Source of the DNA: Coprothermobacter sp.
Lineage (GTDB): Bacteria > Coprothermobacterota > Coprothermobacteria > Coprothermobacterales > Coprothermobacteraceae
Assembly (NCBI GenBank): GCA_003476705.1
Contig: DMVM01000058.1
Coordinates: forward strand, 2,082 to 7,110
Direction of reading: 5' to 3'
DNA length: 5,029 nucleotides
This document shows, one piece after another, positions 1 through 5,029 of this stretch (position 1 is its first letter; every line of letters starts with the position of its first letter). The position numbers and the translations under genes are program-made. The notes below the pieces were generated by a model. That model was not told the DNA's origin. It searched no databases and saw only the letters and a program-made list of their open reading frames with translations.

Positions 1-10
1 GGAGAAGTGG
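1..10 (+). promoter_or_regulatory. Probable ribosome binding site of ptsI
   Basis: The first ten bases, GGAGAAGTGG, are purine-rich. Their GGAG core ends ten bases before the ATG at 15, which is at the long end of usual spacing. The window edge cuts off anything further upstream, so I cannot tell whether ptsI has its own promoter or follows an upstream gene such as ptsH. Confidence 0.6.
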
Positions 11-14
11 AATC

Positions 15-1676
15 ATGACGCTAAAAGGTATACCGGGTGCACCCGGTATAGGGATTGGGACAGCACAAGTATTGAAGAAAGAGTTGGATATACCGCGCTT
101 TGCGGTGGAAGATTTAAAAGAGGAGTTGAAGAGGTTCTACGAGGCACTGGATCAGAGTAAGCAGCAAGTTTCTCAACTTCTCGAGAGGGCAAGCAAAAAC
201 AGGAACAAAGATGTGGCAGATATTATGCAAGCCCATTTAATGATGCTTGATGATCCTGAGTTCTTGGGGAAGGTAAAAGAAAGTATTGAAAATGAGAAGC
301 TGAATGCGGAATTCGCCGTTTGGTCCGTGGGGCAAGAGTACATACAGTTTTTTGAACAAATGACCGACGAGTACCTCAAAGCCCGTGCTGCGGACTTAAA
401 AGATGTTACAGAGCGTATCATTAGAAACCTCACGGGCACTTTGTTAGACCTTTCTCAACTTCCACATAATACTGTCCTCGTTGCTAGGGACTTGGCTCCA
501 TCAGATACTGCTCAAATCGATCGAGAACACGTAGTCGGATTGGTCACTGATGAAGGCGGTCCCACTTCGCATGTGGCCATCATGGCTAGATCCTTCCAAA
601 TACCTGCTGTGGTGGGCACAAAGGATGCTACTCAGGAAATAAAAAATGATGACCTCCTTGTAGTTGATGGAAACGAAGGCGTGGTTGAAGTTAACCCTGG
701 AGAGGATCTGCTGAAAAACTACGAGCAAAAGCTGCTGCAATGGAAGAAAGAGCAGAGTGATCTGGGGGAATTGATTACTGTGCCAAGCGTGACCAAAGAT
801 GGCGCACAGGTTAAACTGGAAGCTAACATTGGCAGACCTGAAGAAGTTGAAACAGCTTTGAAATTCGGTGCGGAAGGGGTTGGGCTTTTTAGAACGGAAT
901 TTCTTTTCATGGACAGAAACACGTTGCCATCAGAAGAAGAACAATTTGAGGCCTATAAGAAGGCACTAGAGGGCATGCGGGGAAGAGTAGTCACCATACG
1001 TACCCTTGACATTGGAGGAGATAAAGACTTACCTTATCTGGGCTTGGAAAGGGAAAATAATCCTTTCTTGGGTTGGAGAGCTATAAGATACTGTTTGGAC
1101 CGCAGAGACGTACTTAAAACTCAACTAAGAGCCATCTTGCGAGCTAGTGTTTACGGTAAAGCTGCCGTGATGTTTCCCATGATCAGTTCAGTGGAAGAAG
1201 TAGTTAAAGCCAAGGAAGTTTTAGAGGGAGCAAAAGCTGAGCTTCGTGAAGAAGGCCAGCCTTTCGATGAGCACGTAAAAGTGGGCATTATGGTGGAAAT
1301 TCCATCGGCTGCGGTAGCCGCTGACTTACTTGCACCAGAGGTGGACTTTTTTAGTATCGGTACAAACGATTTGACTCAGTATACTCTTGCTGTGGACCGG
1401 GATAACGAAAAAGTTCGAGAATACTATAATCCACTTCACCCCGCAGTTCTTAGACTCATAAAGAGGGTTATTGATGTGGGAAACGCTTTTGGAAAAGAAG
1501 TTGCCATGTGCGGTGAGCTTGCAGGTGATGATAAAGCCACGGAAATACTTCTTGGTCTTGGTTTACAAGTGTTTAGTATGACACCCTCAAGCATTCCAAG
1601 AGTGAAAAAGGTTGTTTTATCTGCAAATAATGAAGAAACTCAGGCAATCGCAAAAAAAGCGGCCGCTTTAGCATAG
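15..1676 (+). CDS. ptsI: PTS Enzyme I (phosphoenolpyruvate-protein phosphotransferase)
   Basis: This cytosolic enzyme takes phosphate from phosphoenolpyruvate onto a histidine and passes it to HPr, the first step of phosphotransferase-system sugar uptake. The 553-residue product shows the family's domain order. The N-terminal HPr-binding and swivel parts cover about 4-225, with the active-site motif GGPTSHVAIMAR and phospho-histidine H186. A PEP-binding barrel covers about 255-535. Barrel residues match those known in E. coli Enzyme I: R293 in GLFRTEF, R329 in TIRTLDIGGDKD, R355 in GWRAIR, E428 in MVEIPSAA, N451/D452 in IGTNDLTQY, and the acid-base cysteine C499 in AMCGELAGD. It should therefore be active. 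The ATG at 15 fits because MTLKGIPGAPGIGIG is the normal family N-terminus. The C-terminus stops about 20 residues earlier than in E. coli (575) or B. subtilis (about 570), and the last codons lie inside a terminator hairpin. A ptsH or other PTS gene may lie to the left, outside the window. The next gene converges on it. Confidence 0.97.
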   Translation: MTLKGIPGAPGIGIGTAQVLKKELDIPRFAVEDLKEELKRFYEALDQSKQQVSQLLERASKNRNKDVADIMQAHLMMLDDPEFLGKVKESIENEKLNAEFAVWSVGQEYIQFFEQMTDEYLKARAADLKDVTERIIRNLTGTLLDLSQLPHNTVLVARDLAPSDTAQIDREHVVGLVTDEGGPTSHVAIMARSFQIPAVVGTKDATQEIKNDDLLVVDGNEGVVEVNPGEDLLKNYEQKLLQWKKEQSDLGELITVPSVTKDGAQVKLEANIGRPEEVETALKFGAEGVGLFRTEFLFMDRNTLPSEEEQFEAYKKALEGMRGRVVTIRTLDIGGDKDLPYLGLERENNPFLGWRAIRYCLDRRDVLKTQLRAILRASVYGKAAVMFPMISSVEEVVKAKEVLEGAKAELREEGQPFDEHVKVGIMVEIPSAAVAADLLAPEVDFFSIGTNDLTQYTLAVDRDNEKVREYYNPLHPAVLRLIKRVIDVGNAFGKEVAMCGELAGDDKATEILLGLGLQVFSMTPSSIPRVKKVVLSANNEETQAIAKKAAALA

Positions 1677-1694
1677 GCGGCCGCGCTTTCTTTT
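1652..1694. terminator. Probable bidirectional intrinsic terminator between ptsI and glgP
   Basis: GCGGCCGC at 1659-1666 is repeated at 1677-1684. It is self-complementary, so the two copies can form an 8-bp all-GC stem around a ten-base loop (1667-1676). An alternative pairing of AAAGC (1656-1660) with GCTTT (1685-1689) lengthens the stem around a two-base GC bulge. Seven A residues (1652-1658) on the left become a run of seven U residues in - strand RNA, a classic strong terminator for glgP, whose stop codon is about 25 bases before the stem. On the + strand the tail is the weaker CTTTCTTTT, ending ptsI transcripts. The left arm lies inside ptsI, and the ptsI TAG (1674-1676) closes the loop. 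Function is inferred from structure only. Confidence 0.85.
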
Positions 1695-1713
1695 GGTGTT
1701 CTGATGTTCTTTA

Positions 1714-4203
1714 TTAGATGGCGTACCAGATTATAGGTACGTGCTGAATTATGTCTGTATCAGAAGTGTCAGGCAGGATTCTAACAAAGTACTTCCAACA
1801 AGGGCTACCGAGGTGTCGCAAGAAGCCATCGGTGTAAAAGTAAGTAAAGGTGCTGTCACCTTCTGATACATATCTGCGCAGTTCAACGGTTCGTACTTTC
1901 TCTAGTTCTATGCCCTCTCTGCCTAAGAAAAGTTCAACTTTGACATCTTCAGGAGAAATTTGTCCCAAATTAACGGTGACTCGTAAGCTTCCTCTGTTTT
2001 CGTCCACAGCCACGTCCTTCACTGAAACACCATTCCATGCTTCGATGACTCTGCTTTCCCAAGTAACGTCGCGTTTAGCGTTCTCAAAATCATTCTTGGA
2101 GAGACGTTCTGAATTTATAAAAGCTTTTACATATGTTTTGTCCATGTACTCCTTGACCATGCGATGTGTACTGAAGCGCGGAACAATGCTCTTAATGCTC
2201 TCACGTATCATTGAAAGCCATTTGGTTCTGTTTTCATAATAGGTTGGAATTATTTGAGTTTCGAGTATGTTATACAGGCTTTCTGAATCCCTTTGATCAT
2301 TCTCTTCGTGCTCAGGTTCCAGAGATTCATCTCCCACAACCCATCCGTTCTTGCCGTTGTAACCTTCTACCCACCATCCATCGTAAATGCTAAGGTTTAA
2401 AACACCGTTTATGGCGGCTTTCATGCCACTTGTGCCGCTAGCCTCTTGTGGACGTCGTGGCGTGTTGAGCCAAACGTCAACGCCTGATACCATAGCTCTG
2501 GCTAAAGAAATGTCATAGTTCTCTAAGAAGAACACTTTTCCAGCTAATCCTGGTTCTTTGGTCATTCGAAGAACTTGGCTCAGAAATTCTTTGCCTGGCC
2601 CATCGTTTGGATGAGCCTTACCTGCAAATACTAGATAAACCGGTCTGCCTGGTGTGTTTAAGATTTTCTTGAGTCTTTCCAAATCACGGAAAATTAGAAT
2701 GGCGCGTTTGTAAGTAGCAAAACGTCGGCCAAAACCTATTATGAGGCTATTTTCATCAATTTCGGGTAAGGGATCACTTAGACTAAGGCGCTCGTTTCTA
2801 CTCTGGATTTTCTCCTTCATGAGCGATATAAAATTCTTTTTTGCTTTTAAATGTGCTTCCCACAAATCAGTATCCGAAATACGCTCAACGCCGTACCACA
2901 TGCCTTCCAAATCTGTGTGTTCACGCCATACCCTGCTTAGTGCACGGTCATAGATTCTGGAAAACTCTGAGCAAATCCAGGTTAGTGTATGGACTCCGTT
3001 TGTAATGCCCTCTATGGGTACTTCTTCCAACGTGTAACCTTTCCAAAGACTGCGGAACATTTCTCTAGACACACGTGCATGCAATTGACTAACACCATTG
3101 ACGTAAGCGGAAGTGCGTATAGCCAGAACTGTCATGTTCAGCTCACTAGAATCTTCTGCCTCCTTGCCCAAACTTAGAAATTTATCTGCCGGCAAACCTT
3201 CAAAAAATGACCTAAAACGACCATAGATAAAGTCCACTGGGAACTTATCATGACCAGCTGGCACAGGTGTGTGTGTGGTAAAAACTGTACTTTCCTTGAC
3301 CACTTCCAGTGATTCCTCAAAAGACAACCCTTTTTGCATAAGATCTTTTATGCGCTCAAAGGCTGCGAATGCTGGATGTCCTTCATTAAGATGAATTAAT
3401 CCGGGTTCTATGTTCAGCTCTTTGAGAAGTTTTATGCCCCCTACACCCAGTAGTATTTCCTGTGCAACTCGTATGTCCATGCCGGGGTTGTAGAGGTAAT
3501 CACATATGAGCCTGTATTCAGGGGGAGTTTCTGGCGTGTCTGGATCTAAAAGGTAAAGCTTAACGCGTCCTACGTCGGCTTGAAAGACTCTGGCTGTAAT
3601 CATTCGGTCATCTAAAGGGACTTGGACTAGCACGGGTTTGCCTTCTGCATCAAGCAGAGGTGTAATGGGTAAGTCTTCCGGACTGTATTGAGGAAACAGT
3701 TCTTGTTGCGTAAGATCACAACTGATTTCTTGCACAAAATAACCGTGTTTGTACAGAAGCCCAACGGCAATTAATGGTACTCCTAAGTCGCTAGCAGACT
3801 TTAGGTGGTCGCCTGCAAGAATACCTAAGCCCCCTGAATAAATGGGCAATGCTTCACTTATCCCATATTCCATGCACATATAAACAAACTTTGTGTCCCA
3901 GTTCGGATAATTGGCATTGAACCATGTGTTGCTTTCCTTCATGTAACTGTGGAATCTTTCTGTGACCAATTCATACAGGGACAGAAAGTCCTCATCTTTT
4001 GAAAGCTCTTCAAGTCTTTCACTGGGTGTTTCTAAAAGGAGCTTAACAGGGTTTTGGTAAGCTTTCCAGAGATCAGGGTCTATTTTGCTCCAAAGTTTCA
4101 TGGCAGAACGTGACCATGTGTGCCAAAAGTTATATGCTACAGCTGCCAGGTCTTTAAGGTTTTCTGGCAACTTTTTTTCAATGGTATCTTTTGTCGTTAG
4201 CAC
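1714..4203 (-). CDS. glgP: Alpha-glucan (glycogen/maltodextrin) phosphorylase, GT35, with DUF3417 N-terminus
   Basis: The enzyme removes terminal glucose from alpha-1,4-glucans with inorganic phosphate, giving glucose-1-phosphate in the cytosol, with pyridoxal phosphate as cofactor. From the GTG at 4203 the product is 829 residues, normal for the DUF3417-containing branch. Residues about 11-95 are the DUF3417 region (LPENLKDLAAVAYNFWHTWS). The catalytic core, about 105-690, shows GGLGILAGDHLKSASDLG (124-141), HLNEGHPAF (271-279), TTHTPVPAGHDKF (309-321), EGITNGVHTLTW (398-409), GFGRRFATYKRA (490-501) and FAGKAHPND (526-534). The cofactor lysine is K595 in EASGTSGMKAAING. About 711-829 forms a beta-rich C-terminal domain typical of this branch. 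An in-frame TTG at 4260 would add 19 residues but lies upstream of the -10 box and lacks a ribosome site. The GTG has AAGGAGGT seven bases upstream. Natural substrate (glycogen or imported maltodextrin) cannot be told from sequence. It converges with ptsI and follows the methyltransferase gene by 106 bases. Confidence 0.96.
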   Translation of the reverse strand: MLTTKDTIEKKLPENLKDLAAVAYNFWHTWSRSAMKLWSKIDPDLWKAYQNPVKLLLETPSERLEELSKDEDFLSLYELVTERFHSYMKESNTWFNANYPNWDTKFVYMCMEYGISEALPIYSGGLGILAGDHLKSASDLGVPLIAVGLLYKHGYFVQEISCDLTQQELFPQYSPEDLPITPLLDAEGKPVLVQVPLDDRMITARVFQADVGRVKLYLLDPDTPETPPEYRLICDYLYNPGMDIRVAQEILLGVGGIKLLKELNIEPGLIHLNEGHPAFAAFERIKDLMQKGLSFEESLEVVKESTVFTTHTPVPAGHDKFPVDFIYGRFRSFFEGLPADKFLSLGKEAEDSSELNMTVLAIRTSAYVNGVSQLHARVSREMFRSLWKGYTLEEVPIEGITNGVHTLTWICSEFSRIYDRALSRVWREHTDLEGMWYGVERISDTDLWEAHLKAKKNFISLMKEKIQSRNERLSLSDPLPEIDENSLIIGFGRRFATYKRAILIFRDLERLKKILNTPGRPVYLVFAGKAHPNDGPGKEFLSQVLRMTKEPGLAGKVFFLENYDISLARAMVSGVDVWLNTPRRPQEASGTSGMKAAINGVLNLSIYDGWWVEGYNGKNGWVVGDESLEPEHEENDQRDSESLYNILETQIIPTYYENRTKWLSMIRESIKSIVPRFSTHRMVKEYMDKTYVKAFINSERLSKNDFENAKRDVTWESRVIEAWNGVSVKDVAVDENRGSLRVTVNLGQISPEDVKVELFLGREGIELEKVRTVELRRYVSEGDSTFTYFYTDGFLRHLGSPCWKYFVRILPDTSDTDIIQHVPIIWYAI

Positions 4204-4210
4204 TAAAGCT

Positions 4211-4218
4211 ACCTCCTT
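4211..4218 (-). promoter_or_regulatory. Strong Shine-Dalgarno site fixing the glgP GTG start
   Basis: Read on the - strand this is AAGGAGGT, a near-perfect match to the 16S rRNA 3' end. Seven bases separate it from the GTG at 4203-4201. This settles the start against the longer open frame that begins at a TTG at 4260-4258. Confidence 0.92.
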
Positions 4219-4249
4219 TTGCCTCTTAGCTTCAAACTTGTAACACTCT

Positions 4250-4277
4250 ATTATAACCAAACAAAATCCAATCTAAG
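4250..4277 (-). promoter_or_regulatory. Probable sigma-70/sigma-A type promoter of glgP
   Basis: On the - strand a consensus TATAAT lies at 4255-4250, about 46 bases before the GTG. Sixteen bases upstream is CTTAGA (4277-4272), matching only three of six bases of the TTGACA -35 consensus, and the spacer is T-rich. Transcription would start near 4243, leaving a short leader of about 40 bases that contains the Shine-Dalgarno site and no evident riboswitch. The weak -35 suggests an activator or low basal output, but I see no clear operator or catabolite-response palindrome. I see no terminator after the upstream methyltransferase gene either, so read-through into glgP is also possible. Confidence 0.6.
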
Positions 4278-4309
4278 GCACGGTTAATTCTTTCCCAAAA
4301 ACCTGCTTG

Positions 4310-5029
4310 CTACGTTTTTTCTATTGGCTTATTTAGTACGGCTACTAACATCTTAACAAAGTACTCTTTGGTTAAGCTCCATTTAGCTAAGAACGATAGA
4401 CGTTCACGGAGGGGGACTTCTTTGTAGTACACGCACTTGAAAGGAGAATTATTTATCCATTGTTGGAACTTTTTGATGGTCATCTTATTAATGTAGGAAA
4501 TGTAATGCTTGCCAGTATCATCAACAGAAAAACGTAGCTTAATCCGATCTTCAGCGTCGGGTAGTCCTTTAGCAAGGTCTTTATAAACGTTTATGAGCGT
4601 TTGTTCGTCAAAAAACACATGTACCCAAGGGACACCAATCAAGTCACTTAAATGTGCTCCGTAGGGATGGTAATAAGGAGGAGAATTTACATATAACATA
4701 CCGCCAGGCTTTAAGACTCTATAGCATTCAAGTAAAACTTCTTGAGGCTGTGAGGCGTGTTCCATGAAATCGTTCATGATTATGGTGTCGAACGTATTTT
4801 CAGAAAAAGGCAATGTTGCTGCATCTGCAATAACAAAATGAAACTTACCGTTGACACCTTTGTTGTTAGCGAGTCGCTCTGCCTGTTCTTTGTATTTTTC
4901 AACCCTGTCTACTCCGTAAATTTCTTTTACTCCGCAAGTAGCATAGAATACAGTTTTACCTGCGGCTCCGCATCCAATGTCCAGCACTGTTTTGTCTTTA
5001 AAAAGTTGGTCCAAGTCAGTAAAATCTAA
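4310..5029 (-). CDS. Class I SAM-dependent methyltransferase, 5' end outside window
   Basis: The visible 239 codons encode a Methyltransf_11-like Rossmann-fold enzyme that moves a methyl group from S-adenosylmethionine to an unknown acceptor. Counting from the first visible codon, motif I is VLDIGCGAAGKT (15-26), the ribose-binding acidic residue is D41 in IYGVDRVEK, motif II is VIADAATLPF (61-70), and FDTIIMNDFMEH (80-91) and RVLKPGGMLYVNSPP (104-118) follow. After the core comes an aromatic and histidine-rich insert (118-140, including YYHPYGAHLSD and PWVHVFF), probably shaping the acceptor site. The C-terminal tail (about 211-232) is a hydrophobic and basic helix-like stretch. The frame is open to the edge. 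A TTG at 5014 exists but has no ribosome site, and reading continues upstream as LDFTD, so I treat the gene as partial. Such enzymes often sit with glycosyltransferases in glycan or secondary-metabolite clusters, but the neighbours to the right are unseen. The acceptor is unknown. Confidence 0.88.
   Translation of the reverse strand, partial: LDFTDLDQLFKDKTVLDIGCGAAGKTVFYATCGVKEIYGVDRVEKYKEQAERLANNKGVNGKFHFVIADAATLPFSENTFDTIIMNDFMEHASQPQEVLLECYRVLKPGGMLYVNSPPYYHPYGAHLSDLIGVPWVHVFFDEQTLINVYKDLAKGLPDAEDRIKLRFSVDDTGKHYISYINKMTIKKFQQWINNSPFKCVYYKEVPLRERLSFLAKWSLTKEYFVKMLVAVLNKPIEKT

Noticed and set aside
173..922. Three - strand open frames inside ptsI (88, 79 and 67 codons)
   Set aside because: All are opposite the conserved Enzyme I coding sequence, lack Shine-Dalgarno sites, and have shadow-like serine/cysteine/phenylalanine-rich composition.
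1659..1684. Two NotI-type GCGGCCGC octamers 18 bases apart, possibly a cloning artefact or a recombination site
   Set aside because: The first octamer is in-frame coding sequence for the ptsI C-terminus and the pair is flanked by A- and T-runs typical of an intrinsic terminator, which explains it without vector sequence or a recombinase site.
1850..2239. 129-codon open frame on the + strand inside glgP
   Set aside because: It is antisense to a strongly conserved phosphorylase C-terminal region, has serine/threonine-rich low-information content, and has no ribosome site. It is a shadow of glgP.
4204..4249. Riboswitch or attenuator in the glgP leader
   Set aside because: The inferred leader is only about 40 bases and shows no stem system or conserved core.
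4278..4312. Possible terminator after the methyltransferase gene
   Set aside because: A run of five T on the - strand follows GCAGG, but no stable stem precedes it, and the GGTT/AACC pairing is only four bases. It is not enough to call.
4757..5029. 90-codon open frame on the + strand running to the right edge
   Set aside because: It lies antisense to the SAM-binding core of the methyltransferase, whose motifs are unmistakable. The cysteine/phenylalanine-rich translation resembles no protein.

Overview
The window holds three protein-coding genes of a bacterium, packed tightly with no gene-free stretch over about 110 bases. Base composition looks moderate by eye (mid-40s % GC, not computed). 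Strong Shine-Dalgarno sequences, a consensus -10 box and GTG starts fit a Gram-positive or deep-branching, possibly thermophilic anaerobe of the Firmicutes/Coprothermobacter/Thermotogales kind. The sequence alone does not let me name the organism.

Layout from left to right: (1) ptsI on the + strand (15-1676) encodes a complete phosphotransferase-system Enzyme I. All recognisable catalytic residues are present, but the C-terminus is short. (2) A GC-rich inverted repeat with A- and T-rich flanks (1652-1694) overlaps the last codons and the stop codon of ptsI. It probably acts as a two-way intrinsic terminator between two convergent genes. (3) glgP on the - strand (4203 down to 1714) encodes an alpha-glucan phosphorylase with an N-terminal DUF3417 region, and has its own Shine-Dalgarno and probable promoter (4204-4277). 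(4) At the right edge, on the - strand, lies a class I SAM-dependent methyltransferase gene (5029 down to 4310), whose 5' end runs out of the window.

ptsI and glgP both belong to central carbohydrate handling. Enzyme I starts the PEP-driven phosphorelay for sugar import, and the phosphorylase releases glucose-1-phosphate from storage or imported alpha-glucans. They converge rather than form an operon, so any link is by location and possibly by the shared terminator. The methyltransferase is not an obvious partner of either. It may be the last gene of a cluster lying to the right, perhaps for surface glycan or small-molecule modification.

I found no mobile element, CRISPR array, RNA gene or clearly new system here. 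The most unusual structure is the stop-codon-containing terminator at the ptsI/glgP junction and the shortened Enzyme I C-terminus that goes with it.
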